Assembly (NCBI GenBank): GCA_016210495.1
Contig: JACQUC010000046.1
Span: forward strand, 1 to 53,948
Source of the DNA: Chloroflexota bacterium
Lineage (GTDB): Bacteria; Chloroflexota; FW602-bin22; JACPRP01
DNA length: 53,948 nucleotides
Direction of reading: 5' to 3'
This document shows, piece after piece, positions 40,362 to 48,776 of this stretch (positions are counted from its first letter, which is position 1; each line of letters starts with the position of its first letter). The notes under the pieces are model-generated. The model saw only the letters and a program-made list of their open reading frames with translations. It did not search any database and was not told the DNA's origin. The position numbers and the translations under genes are program-made.

Positions 40362-42161
40362 ATGGTTACGCGAGGACAAACGACGGCCAGTACGCACAAG
40401 CAGACAGAATGGGAGCGGCGTCTGCGAGCGGTGCACGATGCCGCGATCGCGATATCTTCCGAGCTGTCGATAGAAAAAGTGCTCCAGAAGATCGTGGACA
40501 CGGCTCAAGACCTGGTCAACGCGCGATACGCGGCGCTGGGCGTGGCCAAGCCGGACCTCTCCGGCCTGTCTCGCTTTATCGTGGCCGGCATCACGCAGGA
40601 GGAGATCGAGGCCATAGGCCCGTGGCCCAGGGGCCGCGGTCTGCTGGGCGTGCTGCTTCGAGAGCCAAAACCCTTGCGGGTAAGCGACATCGGCAGGGAC
40701 CCGCGCTCGGTGGGATTTCCTCCGGGACACCCAAGGATGCGGAGCTTCCTCGGCGTTCCGATCGTTTCCAAGGGCAGGATACTGGGCAATTTCTACATGA
40801 CCGAAAAGATCGGCGCAGAGACGTTCTCCGAGGATGACCAGGAACTCCTGACGCTTTTCGCCGCTCACGCCGCCATCGCCATCGAGAACGCTCGCTTGTA
40901 CACGGAGACAAACGAACGCCTCCGCGAAAAGGTTCACGAGGTCGAGACAGCCGAGCGACGAGCCAGATTCCTGGCCGACCTCAGCGAGTTGCTGACGTCA
41001 TCCCCCCTGGGAGAGGACCTGCCTTTGGAAGCAGTAGCCAGGAAGACCACCGAGATCCTGGGGGACGGTTCTTGCATCTACCTGGTCGACTATGCCCACC
41101 CCGACAAACTGCTGGCCAAAATCGTCTACCATTCCGACCCCAACACAGCCCAGGTCGTGCGGGAGTTTGTCGACGCCCAATGGGGAATCGTTATGGACCA
41201 GGTGATCGGTAAACGGAAGGCGATCTTCGTGCCCGGTGTGGAGGCCGAGGATTCCGCCTACATCGCCTTTGATCTCGGGGGGATGCGTCGGCACAAGCTG
41301 AGCGCTGCTCTGGCTACGCCAGTAGCCACGGAGCGTCGCGTGTACGGGGTTTTCATCTCTCTGGCCAGCATCCCCGCCACGATGTCCGACGCCGACCTTC
41401 CCTTCGCTTCACTCGTCAGCGAGCGCCTGGGAGTGGCTGTTGACCGAGCGCTCCTGTACACCAGTTTGGTGGAGGCGCTGCGGGCGCGGGACCAGTTCAT
41501 CTCGGTGGCCAGCCACGAGCTGAAAACGCCGGTGACGACCTTGAAGGGTTACGCTCAACTGCTGTCGAAGGGACAGATAAGCGATCCACAGGTTCAGCAA
41601 AAGGCCATTGCGGCGATACGGCGCCAGGCGGATCGCCTAAGCGGCCTGGTCAGCGAGCTGCTGGACGTGTCGCGCATCCGGGGCGGCAGACTCGATCTGC
41701 GTAGGCAACCCACGGATCTGGCATCGTTGGCGAGGGAGGTCGTGCAACGTTTTGAAGGGGAGATGCCTGCTGAGAAGCAGGTCAGGTTCGCGGTCGAGGC
41801 CCCACACGGTGAGGTTTGGGGCGACTGGGATGTCACCCGCATCGACCAGGTTCTGACAAACCTTATAGGCAACGCCGCCAAGTACTCGTCCCTGGGCGGT
41901 ACGATCCTGGTGCGAGTCGTACGCCGCGACGGTGAGGCCCAGGTTTCCGTGTCCGACCAGGGAATAGGCATTCCCAAGGAGCAGCAGGAGCACGTTTTTG
42001 ACACGTTCTTCCGTGCCTCTAATGCCGTAAACGCGGGCATAGAGGGCATCGGCCTGGGACTGGCGATCAGCAAAGAGATCGTGGAGCGCCACGGCGGAAG
42101 AATTTGGTTCGAGAGCGAAGAGGGGCAGGGATCGACGTTCTACTTCGAGCTTCCCATATGA
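40362..42161 (+). CDS. GAF-domain sensor histidine kinase
   Basis: A 599-residue soluble kinase with no membrane helices. Two GAF sensor domains (about 20-175 and 205-360) come first. The HisKA segment is SVASHELKTPVTTLKGYAQLL, with the phosphorylated His in the H-box, and the ATPase domain has the N-box NLIGNAAKYSS, G1 DQGIGIP and G2 GIGLGLAI near the C terminus. No response regulator gene is adjacent, so it is an orphan kinase. I use the ATG at 40362, just after a promoter and a GGTGGGGG stretch. The frame extends 23 codons upstream into the promoter. The signal may be a small ligand, redox state or light, but cannot be told. Confidence 0.88.
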   Translation: MVTRGQTTASTHKQTEWERRLRAVHDAAIAISSELSIEKVLQKIVDTAQDLVNARYAALGVAKPDLSGLSRFIVAGITQEEIEAIGPWPRGRGLLGVLLREPKPLRVSDIGRDPRSVGFPPGHPRMRSFLGVPIVSKGRILGNFYMTEKIGAETFSEDDQELLTLFAAHAAIAIENARLYTETNERLREKVHEVETAERRARFLADLSELLTSSPLGEDLPLEAVARKTTEILGDGSCIYLVDYAHPDKLLAKIVYHSDPNTAQVVREFVDAQWGIVMDQVIGKRKAIFVPGVEAEDSAYIAFDLGGMRRHKLSAALATPVATERRVYGVFISLASIPATMSDADLPFASLVSERLGVAVDRALLYTSLVEALRARDQFISVASHELKTPVTTLKGYAQLLSKGQISDPQVQQKAIAAIRRQADRLSGLVSELLDVSRIRGGRLDLRRQPTDLASLAREVVQRFEGEMPAEKQVRFAVEAPHGEVWGDWDVTRIDQVLTNLIGNAAKYSSLGGTILVRVVRRDGEAQVSVSDQGIGIPKEQQEHVFDTFFRASNAVNAGIEGIGLGLAISKEIVERHGGRIWFESEEGQGSTFYFELPI

Positions 42162-43033
42162 AGGCCCAACAGCTCCAGGAACGCCGCTAGAGCACGTGAG
42201 ATGTGCTTGTCGCGGTGGAGCACGACGTTGAGGTCTCGTTGCAAGCTCAGCCCTCGTATGCCAACCTCTGCCACGACGCCCGCCGCCAGCGCCAACTTCG
42301 TCAGGTGGCGTGAAACGATGCCTACGCCAAGCCCGGCGCGGACGGCCCCCCGAATGGCCTCGGGCGTACCCAACTCGAGCACCGGTCTGAGCTCGACACC
42401 CAGCTCCCCCAAGCGCTCCTCTACGATCCGCCTTGTGATCGAATCGGGCTCCCTCGCTATGAAGCGCGCTCTGGCAAGCTCCTGTGGTTCAATCTCCCCT
42501 CGCTTGGCCCAGTCGTGCTCGGGCGGGACGAGCAGCACTAGCTCGTCCGTGAGGAACGGCCGCACGATCAGGTCTGGTGACGAGATGGGTGCCTCGACCA
42601 GCCCCACGTCCAACGAGCCCTCCAGCACCCTATCGGCCGTGCGCGGCGTGCGCGATATCTCCAGGACGAGTCTCACGCCAGGATACTGAGTGTTGAAACG
42701 GCCAAAGATCTCAGGAACCACGTAGTTCCCGACGGTGTGGCTGGCACCGACCACCAGTTCGCCCGAAATGATTCCCCGCATATCAGTCATGGTCTGCCGC
42801 GCATCGTCCACCAGTGTCAGGATACGCACGGCGTAGCGCAGGAACTGCTCGCCGGCATCGGTGAGCAACACGCGCCATCCCAGACGCTCAAAAAGCCGAA
42901 CCCCCAGCTCCCGCTCCAGCGCAGCGATCTGCATGCTTACGGTCGACTGCGCCAGGAAGAGCGAATCCGCGGCGCGGCTGAACCCACCCAGCTCGGCGAC
43001 GGCACGAAACGACTGCAGTTGCTCCAGATTCAT
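42140..43033 (-). CDS. LysR-family transcriptional regulator
   Basis: A 297-residue regulator with the N-terminal winged helix-turn-helix (MNLEQLQSFRAVAELGGFSRAADSLFLAQSTVSMQIAALERELG) and a C-terminal periplasmic-binding-like effector domain beginning near residue 90. The start is the ATG at 43033 with GAGGAGGAG upstream. An upstream extension of 25 codons is not LysR-like and contains the operator. It is transcribed away from a TauE/SafE-type exporter cluster, with a clear LysR box between, so it probably controls that cluster and itself. Its last 22 bases overlap the end of the histidine kinase gene. Confidence 0.9.
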   Translation of the reverse strand: MNLEQLQSFRAVAELGGFSRAADSLFLAQSTVSMQIAALERELGVRLFERLGWRVLLTDAGEQFLRYAVRILTLVDDARQTMTDMRGIISGELVVGASHTVGNYVVPEIFGRFNTQYPGVRLVLEISRTPRTADRVLEGSLDVGLVEAPISSPDLIVRPFLTDELVLLVPPEHDWAKRGEIEPQELARARFIAREPDSITRRIVEERLGELGVELRPVLELGTPEAIRGAVRAGLGVGIVSRHLTKLALAAGVVAEVGIRGLSLQRDLNVVLHRDKHISRALAAFLELLGLHMGSSK

Positions 43034-43088
43034 ACCAACTCCTCCTCGCGTCCAGCAAAAGAAGCGCGTCACGCACATTGTATCATAG

Positions 43089-43111
43089 ATTTTGATAGAT
43101 ATCATCAAAAT
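43089..43111. promoter_or_regulatory. LysR-type operator
   Basis: ATTTTGAT (43089-43096) and ATCAAAAT (43104-43111) are perfect 8-base inverted arms around a 7-base centre, in an AT-rich stretch between the regulator and the divergent transcript. This fits the T-N11-A LysR box. Confidence 0.65.
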
Positions 43112-43117
43112 TATCCA

Positions 43118-43147
43118 TTGGCATTATCTTTCTGGCGAGCGTATACT
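43118..43147 (+). promoter_or_regulatory. Promoter for the TauE/DUF1634 transcript
   Basis: TTGGCA (43118-43123), an 18-base spacer and TATACT (43142-43147), placed immediately beside the LysR operator. Confidence 0.6.
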
Positions 43148-43216
43148 GATTCTGGATACATCGGACCACGGATCAGGTCGGGTAAGAGGCTGGTAGACGG
43201 ACGAGGAGATGGAGCC

Positions 43217-43495
43217 GTGTGGACGCCCAAGTTGTGGCAGTCGAGCACCCTGGAATACGAGCTCAGACCCCTTCGCAAACTCATCGGAGAGGAAGATAGG
43301 CTCCGAGGGTCTCGCCAGGACGCGATCCGGAAGCTCGCCGAAGAAATGTACTTCGACGACGTCAGGCATGGAGGTAGCGAGCTGGACCTGGGGATGTGGG
43401 GGCCTGACCTGTACATTCATGAAGCAGAACGGTTGGTGGACGGATTGTTGAGCTCGGGTCGCCAGGGCGCAACGACTAGGCCGCTCAGAGGGTGA
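43217..43495 (+). CDS. Small charged hypothetical protein
   Basis: A 92-residue protein starting at a GTG with GAGGAG about 8 bases upstream. The composition is that of a folded soluble protein (LRPLRKLIGEEDRLRGSRQ, then LAEEMYFDDV and DLYIHEAERLVDGLL), but I recognise no family. It is the first gene after the LysR-controlled promoter and ends 7 bases before the TauE-like gene, so it belongs to that operon. Confidence 0.55.
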   Translation: MWTPKLWQSSTLEYELRPLRKLIGEEDRLRGSRQDAIRKLAEEMYFDDVRHGGSELDLGMWGPDLYIHEAERLVDGLLSSGRQGATTRPLRG

Positions 43496-43502
43496 GAGTC
43501 AT

Positions 43503-44351
43503 TTGGACCTACTACAGTACTTAGTATTCGCGCTCCTGGGCTCGACGTTAGCGGGGACGCTGGGGGCAATCGTGGGGCTTGGCGGCGGCATCGTGGTCGT
43601 TCCTCTGTTGACCATCTTCCTGGGCATCGATATACGCTATGCCATCGGCGCCAGCATCGTGTCGGTAATAGCCACCTCCAGCGGAGCCGCCGCGGCCTAC
43701 GTGCGGGAAGGGATTACGAATCGGCGCGTGGGGCTGGTGCTGGCCACGGCAACCACCACGGGGGCGGTGACGGGGACGCTCGCCGCCGCCTACATTAGCG
43801 CTCAGGCGCTCTATCTTATTTTCGCCGTCATCTTGGGCTATTCAGCCATGGCTATGTTCCAGAAGCGGCACGTCGACGTGCCGATAAACGCTCCGGATCA
43901 CCCCTGGGCTCGGCGGTTGCGGCTGGCCGGCGCGTATCCCGACGCCACTCTGGGCAAGATGGTGCACTACAACGTCGGGTGCGTTCCCCTGGCGCTGGTG
44001 CTGATGTATGCGTCGGGCATAGTTTCGGGCCTTCTGGGCATAGGCAGCGGCTCCCTGAACGTCCCGGCGATGGATATGGTGCTGCGCCTCCCGCTCAAGG
44101 TGTCAACCGCCACGAGCAATTTTATGATTGGCGTGACGGCGGCGGCCAGCGCCAGCCTCTATTTCGCGCGCGGCGACATCGTTCCTATCGTAGCAGCACC
44201 GGTGGCGATTGGGGTGTTGATTGGCGCGATGGCAGGCGCGCGGGCCATGGTGCGATTACGCACGCCCGTGATTCGCCAGATCTTCGTCTTCGTGCTCGTC
44301 GTGATCGCATTACAAATGGGGGCCAAGGGGCTCAACTTGCGCCTTATATAG
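43503..44351 (+). CDS. TauE/SafE family anion exporter
   Basis: A 282-residue membrane protein with about eight helices and the duplicated family motif: GAIVGLGGGIVVVPLL at 21-36 and GLLGIGSGSLNVPAM at about 174-188. TauE/SafE proteins export sulfite, sulfoacetate or other organic anions. The start is a TTG after a GGTGAG site. It is followed within 10 bases by a DUF1634 gene, a frequent partner. Confidence 0.88.
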   Translation: MDLLQYLVFALLGSTLAGTLGAIVGLGGGIVVVPLLTIFLGIDIRYAIGASIVSVIATSSGAAAAYVREGITNRRVGLVLATATTTGAVTGTLAAAYISAQALYLIFAVILGYSAMAMFQKRHVDVPINAPDHPWARRLRLAGAYPDATLGKMVHYNVGCVPLALVLMYASGIVSGLLGIGSGSLNVPAMDMVLRLPLKVSTATSNFMIGVTAAASASLYFARGDIVPIVAAPVAIGVLIGAMAGARAMVRLRTPVIRQIFVFVLVVIALQMGAKGLNLRLI

Positions 44352-44360
44352 AGGAGAACA

Positions 44361-44861
44361 TTGACAGTGGAACTTCGGCAGAAGATGGGATTCATTGCTG
44401 AAAGATGGGATCAGGCCGGGGCTGGTCGGCTAACGGCTGGGGAATCCGATCCCCAGGTGCGAGCACTCGGGACAGCGCCCCCAAGGCCGGTGGATCTGAT
44501 CATCAGCCAGTCGCTACGCTATGGGGTGCTGATAAGCTGTGTCCTAATTGCCGTTGGAGTCGCCGCGTTTCTGCTCTCCGCGCACGACGGCTCGGGCCAA
44601 CCTACACTCAGCGCTATGTTGGCTCCCAGCGTCGACACCGGCGCCTTTCGCTCGCCCATCGAGGTGCTGTCCGGGCTGTCCAGGCGCGAGCCAAATGCCT
44701 TCGTAGGCCTCGGACTCCTCGTGCTGATGATCACGCCTCTTGTGCCACTAGTGGTCTCGGCGGTTGCTTCCTTGATCGAGCGAGATCGTCCTTATGTGTT
44801 TATTACCCTGATCGTGCTGGGCGTTCTGGCGACGAGCTTTCTCCTAAGCCTCCCCCGGTAA
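44361..44861 (+). CDS. DUF1634 membrane protein
   Basis: A 166-residue protein with three hydrophobic helices (about 52-72, 115-138 and 145-162) in the DUF1634 arrangement. It starts at a TTG with GAGGAG upstream. DUF1634 genes regularly follow TauE/SafE genes and are thought to assist them. The N-terminal 45 residues are polar and longer than in many family members. Confidence 0.78.
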   Translation: MTVELRQKMGFIAERWDQAGAGRLTAGESDPQVRALGTAPPRPVDLIISQSLRYGVLISCVLIAVGVAAFLLSAHDGSGQPTLSAMLAPSVDTGAFRSPIEVLSGLSRREPNAFVGLGLLVLMITPLVPLVVSAVASLIERDRPYVFITLIVLGVLATSFLLSLPR

Positions 44862-45000
44862 CGTTACGTCGAGACCACCAACAGGTAATCGATCCTCTTG
44901 ATCACGCCCTCCCGCAACGCCCCGAGATAATCGGCTACCACTCACCTGCTAGTGGTTTTTCGGCGCTGATGGTATAATACGCCGTAAGGAGGACGATACC

Positions 45001-45750
45001 ATGTCTGGCCACAGCAAGTGGGCACAAATAAAAAGGCAAAAGGCAGTTACCGACGCCAAGAAGGGTCAGATGTTCACCAAGCTTGGCCGGGAGATTATGA
45101 TCGCCGCTCGCGAGGGTGGGGGCGATCCGGATGCCAATTTCCGCCTGCGGCTGGCCATACAGCGTGCCCGCGAAGGCAACATGCCAATGGAAAACATCGA
45201 GCGGGCCATCAAGCGAGGAAGCGGAGCGATCGAGGGTGCGGCCCTGGAAGAGATCGTCTACGAGGGCTACGGCCCGAATGGCGCTGCCATCATGGTGGAG
45301 GCATTGACCGACAACCGCAACCGCGCCGTCTCCGAAGTTCGCAACGCGTTTACACGCGGCGGGGGAAGCCTGGGCGAGAGCGGATGTGTGGGCTGGCTTT
45401 TTGAGCCTCGGGCGATAATTAGCATCAACCCAGCCGGCAAGGATCCGGACGAGTTGGCGCTGCTGGCCATCGACGCTGGGGCAGAGGACGTAAAGACCGA
45501 CGAGAGCTCCATTGAGGTTTACACCAGCCCCGAGGAGCTAGAGAGCGTGCGTCAGGCTTTGGAGCAGCATAAGCTTCACATTGATTCGGCCGAAACCTCG
45601 ATGTTGCCGAAATCGACCGTCCAGCTCGAAGAAAAGGAGGCTGTCCAGGTGCTCAAGCTGATGGATAGGCTGGAGGAACTGGACGACGTACAGCACGTGT
45701 ACACCAACGTCGACTTCCCCGAAGACCTGCTACAGAAGTATGCTGGATAG
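45001..45750 (+). CDS. yebC: YebC/PmpR-family regulatory or translation-associated protein
   Basis: A 249-residue protein of normal length beginning MSGHSKWAQIKRQKAVTDAK, the near-invariant YebC start, and continuing with KRGSGAIEGAALEEIVYEGYGPNG and the C-terminal LMDRLEELDDVQHVYTNVDF. The ATG has AAGGAGG upstream, and a TATAAT at 44973-44978 is the likely -10. YebC precedes ruvC and ruvA, as in many bacteria. Recent work links YebC-type proteins to translation of difficult sequences; older work describes them as transcription factors. Confidence 0.95.
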   Translation: MSGHSKWAQIKRQKAVTDAKKGQMFTKLGREIMIAAREGGGDPDANFRLRLAIQRAREGNMPMENIERAIKRGSGAIEGAALEEIVYEGYGPNGAAIMVEALTDNRNRAVSEVRNAFTRGGGSLGESGCVGWLFEPRAIISINPAGKDPDELALLAIDAGAEDVKTDESSIEVYTSPEELESVRQALEQHKLHIDSAETSMLPKSTVQLEEKEAVQVLKLMDRLEELDDVQHVYTNVDFPEDLLQKYAG

Positions 45751-46312
45751 GCCGGGATTTCCGGAGACCTCAGCGCGACTTTGCGGGGCGGAACTTGGCC
45801 GTTATGAGCGGGTGGCTCTTGGCATCGACCCTGGAACGGCCATTATGGGCTACGGACTGGTAGCAATTGTCAAGGATAAGCTGAAGCTGATCGACTACGG
45901 TGCCCTCACAACGCCCTCCGGTTTGCCTCTGGCGAAGCGACTGCAAAGGCTTTACGACGGGCTTCTCGACATCATCAGGTCTCGCAAGCCGAACGAGGTG
46001 GCCGTCGAGGAGTTGTTTTTCAGCAAGAACGCACGCACGGCGCTCGCGGTCGGACAGGCCAGGGGTGTGGCCATCCTTGCGGCAGCTAACTGCGGACTGC
46101 CGGTCAGCGAGTACACGCCGCTGGCGATCAAGCGTGCAATCGCAGGTTACGGCCGCGCGCAAAAGGAGCAGGTACAGCAGATGGTTAGAGTCCTGCTGGA
46201 CCTGCACGTCGTGCCGGAGCCGGACGACGCCGCCGATGCGCTGGCCCTGGCCATCTGCCATCTCCACCACAGCACCGCCGCTCGTTTGATCCAGGAGTAC
46301 GCCGTCGAGTGA
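45740..46312 (+). CDS. ruvC: Holliday junction resolvase RuvC
   Basis: A 190-residue frame. The RuvC domain starts at VALGIDPGTAIMGYG with the first catalytic Asp. VEELFFSKN supplies the Glu, and EPDDAADALALAICH supplies the last acidic pair. The ATG at 45740 overlaps the yebC stop and would add about 24 residues before the usual start. A GTG at 45812 would give the typical 166-residue protein, so the true start is uncertain. RuvC cuts four-way DNA junctions moved by RuvAB. Confidence 0.92.
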   Translation: MLDRPGFPETSARLCGAELGRYERVALGIDPGTAIMGYGLVAIVKDKLKLIDYGALTTPSGLPLAKRLQRLYDGLLDIIRSRKPNEVAVEELFFSKNARTALAVGQARGVAILAAANCGLPVSEYTPLAIKRAIAGYGRAQKEQVQQMVRVLLDLHVVPEPDDAADALALAICHLHHSTAARLIQEYAVE

Positions 46313-46331
46313 CCTGCACGGGAGAAGACCC

Positions 46332-46916
46332 TTGATTTCGAGCCTGAGAGGTCTACTGGCCCATCGGGCCAACGATCACGTCATCGTCGAGGTGGGCGGC
46401 GTTGGCTTCAAGGTGAGCATTCCAGTGTCAACGCTGGCCACCCTGGGCGATATCGGGGACAGAGTCCATCTGCTGACTTTCCTCTATATACGCGAGGACA
46501 ACCTGGCCCTCTACGGTTTCGCGACCGAAGACGAACGCCAGGTGTTCGAGCTGCTGCTTAGCGTCTCCGGCGTCGGCCCGCGCGTGGCGCTAGGCATCTT
46601 GTCGGCGATGAGTCCGGACACCTTCCGCGCCTCCATCGCCACGGGAAATACGGCCGTGCTGACGCGGATACCCGGTATCGGCTCAAAGCTGGCGGGTCGG
46701 ATTGCTTTGGAGCTGAAGGGCAAGATCGACGCGCGGAGCGTGACAGGACAGGCACTTGAGATCGCGGGCACGGATTCGGACGTCCTGGCCGCCCTGACGA
46801 ACCTGGGTTACAGCGCCACAGAAGCACAGGCGGCAGTACGCTCCTTGCCTACCGACGGTAGCCAGAGCACTGAGGACCGCATACTGGCCGCTCTCCGCTA
46901 CTTCGCCGGGAAGTAG
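46332..46916 (+). CDS. ruvA: Holliday junction-binding protein RuvA
   Basis: A 194-residue protein of normal length. The OB-fold (MISSLRGLLAHRANDHVIVEVGGVGFKV) is followed by two helix-hairpin-helix motifs (SGVGPRVALGILS and PGIGSKLAGRIALELK) and a C-terminal three-helix RuvB-contact domain. It starts at a TTG after GGGAG, 20 bases downstream of ruvC. ruvB is not adjacent, so it must lie elsewhere. Confidence 0.95.
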   Translation: MISSLRGLLAHRANDHVIVEVGGVGFKVSIPVSTLATLGDIGDRVHLLTFLYIREDNLALYGFATEDERQVFELLLSVSGVGPRVALGILSAMSPDTFRASIATGNTAVLTRIPGIGSKLAGRIALELKGKIDARSVTGQALEIAGTDSDVLAALTNLGYSATEAQAAVRSLPTDGSQSTEDRILAALRYFAGK

Positions 46917-47053
46917 GCGTGCGCGGACCATGGAAGCAGGCGCGTCTCCTTGTAGCCGTACCCTTCAGGGTGCGCGCACCCTTGCTGTACCAGGCCTGCT
47001 CTAAGACGCCCTCACCACGGCAAAAGCCCGCCACACAAAACTGGTAAGCCCCC

Positions 47054-47572
47054 TCAAATAACCCACACCGACAGAACCAGCAGCGCGCCCGTGTAAATCC
47101 AGTCCAGCCGCAGAATGCGGAGCAAGTTGACGAGGAAAATGGTGCCAACGGCAGGGTATCCCAGGGCCGCAAGGATGTTCCCGTGGCGCAGGTGGCGGTT
47201 GGCGACTTGCCAAAGGCTTCTCGCGTCCCCTTTGCTCGGGAACGCCTGCAACGACACCGACGTCCCCAGCCACAGGGCGGCGGTGGCCAGCGCAAGAGAC
47301 TGCAGATCGGACACTGATAGCGCCTTGCCCCAGCGGCTGGTTACCGACCAGAAGAGCGCGAATCCCACAGCCGAGTTGACCAGAAACGGGCCGACGACGA
47401 TGGCAAAGTGCTCCCGGAAATGCTTCGGCGCGGTGTGAACCACGTATCCAGCAGGATTGCCAAACCGAAAAAAGACCACTTCGTGCACCCGCGCTCCCGC
47501 CAGCCGACAAAACACGTAGTGCCCTAGCTCGTGAAAGACCACACCGGGTAGGCTAAGAAGGCCGATTAACAC
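47054..47572 (-). CDS. Membrane metallopeptidase-like protein (M50/HExxH type)
   Basis: A 172-residue membrane protein with HELGH at residues 14-18 (VVFHELGHYVFCRLAGARV) near the N terminus, followed by three or four hydrophobic segments. The HExxH in a membrane setting suggests a site-2-protease-like fold; a second conserved zinc ligand motif is not obvious. It starts at a GTG with a weak ribosome site. The region 46917-47053 downstream holds only a GGGTGCGCGCACCC palindrome (46968-46981) between the convergent ruvA and this gene. Confidence 0.65.
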   Translation of the reverse strand: MLIGLLSLPGVVFHELGHYVFCRLAGARVHEVVFFRFGNPAGYVVHTAPKHFREHFAIVVGPFLVNSAVGFALFWSVTSRWGKALSVSDLQSLALATAALWLGTSVSLQAFPSKGDARSLWQVANRHLRHGNILAALGYPAVGTIFLVNLLRILRLDWIYTGALLVLSVWVI

Positions 47573-47753
47573 AGCTTACATCTCTTGCCGAACGACACCA
47601 ACCCTATCGTACCGAATCCGAGGGGGATCAAAGCGATACAAGACATCACGCATTACGTCCAATGGAGGCGCAGAGCGCATTCAGTCCACGACCGAAATCG
47701 AGCAGTTGTTCTCGATAGCACGGAATATGAGCCCTGCGCCTGAGAAATCGCCA

Positions 47754-48090
47754 TCAAGATTCCTCTGGTGGCACCAGAGGTTCGATCATAGCGATAAGAG
47801 GCGGCAAATCGTCGTGAACGGTATCCCAGACCTCTCCCAAATCCATCTCGAAGTAGCCGTGGACAAGACGATTCCTCATACCTATGATGTCGACCCAGGG
47901 AATCTGCGTGTGTGCCCGCCGGCCCTCTTCGGATATGCGCCCTGCGGCCTCGCCGATGATTTCGGGCGCCTTGACGACGGCATTCTGATGCAAGCGACTT
48001 TGTTCGAATTGGGCTCGTGTCATTCCGGCAAGAAACTGCGTCGCGCGCTGCGATCAATATGTCTAGAAGATATGCCGCGTCACGTCGCAT
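47754..48090 (-). pseudogene. HepT-like HEPN toxin, frameshifted
   Basis: The frame opens at the ATG at 48090 with MRRDAAYLLDILIAARDAVS, the standard HepT N terminus. It then shifts near 48037: the continuation FLAGMTRAQFEQSRLHQNAVVK, with the catalytic R-x4-H-x-Y motif (RNRLVHGY), is read one frame over and ends at 47754. One missing base explains the break. The start overlaps the end of the MntA-like antitoxin gene by 11 bases, the usual MntA-HepT order. The C-terminal portion could be made from an internal ATG at 48023 but would lack the first helix. Confidence 0.7.
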
Positions 48091-48391
48091 AAATTGGCTC
48101 CAGCGAGCCCAGGATTTCCTTCCGGCGGATATAGTTGCGGCTTCGCTCAATTTCGGACCGCACAACCAAGTCCACCGGGCGGCCGAGAATTACCTGCAAT
48201 TCCTCCTGCATGCGTGCCACAGCAAAGAGCCCATATCGGGCACTGGGCTCGAAACGAACTAGAACATCAACATCGCTGTCAGGACGAAAATCGTCGCGCA
48301 ACACGGACCCAAATACAGACAACTCGGCGATCTTCCAGCGTTGGCAAAAAGCCTCGACCTCTTTCTTGTCTATACGAATTCTCGTTACCAT
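48080..48391 (-). CDS. MntA-like minimal nucleotidyltransferase antitoxin
   Basis: A 103-residue nucleotidyltransferase with the motif GSVLRDDFRPDSDVDVLV at residues 28-45 (G28-S29, R32, and the metal-binding D40 and D42). In MntA/HepT systems this enzyme AMPylates or otherwise neutralises the HEPN toxin. I use the ATG at 48391, which gives the usual length. The frame is open for another 36 codons upstream through a 16-bp duplication. A TATAAT (minus strand, 48556-48561) is the likely -10 of the operon. Confidence 0.82.
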   Translation of the reverse strand: MVTRIRIDKKEVEAFCQRWKIAELSVFGSVLRDDFRPDSDVDVLVRFEPSARYGLFAVARMQEELQVILGRPVDLVVRSEIERSRNYIRRKEILGSLEPIYAT

Positions 48392-48418
48392 ACCGTTTCT
48401 AGACCATACCGTTTCTAG
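48387..48418. repeat. 16-bp tandem duplication at the mntA-like start codon
   Basis: ACCATACCGTTTCTAG occurs twice in direct succession (48387-48402 and 48403-48418). It duplicates the ribosome-site/ATG region of the antitoxin gene out of frame. Confidence 0.8.
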
Positions 48419-48776
48419 CCCCTCTGGCCGGTCGATGTCCCGTTCGTGTGCTGTGTGCATGCTGTCATCAAACCTCGAACCGACGCCAACGACAGCCATA
48501 GTACGCGTCGGGTAGGCCTGGTGCCCGTTTGTCTACCCATAACATACCCTGTTGCATTATACCATGTATTACACTCTCTCATAGCCAATCCTGCCTTCCG
48601 TCGCTTGCTATGATTCCACCTCCGCGCTGGACCTAGTGTACTCTCCCTTTCTGACAGTGTATAATGTTGCCGGAGCGGCGCTATCTGGGGTGCATGCCGT
48701 CTTCGCACATCTCCAAGCTCTCACCGAAGACGGCAGCCATCCAATCTACAAGATCGGCGCAAGGAGGCAACCCACT

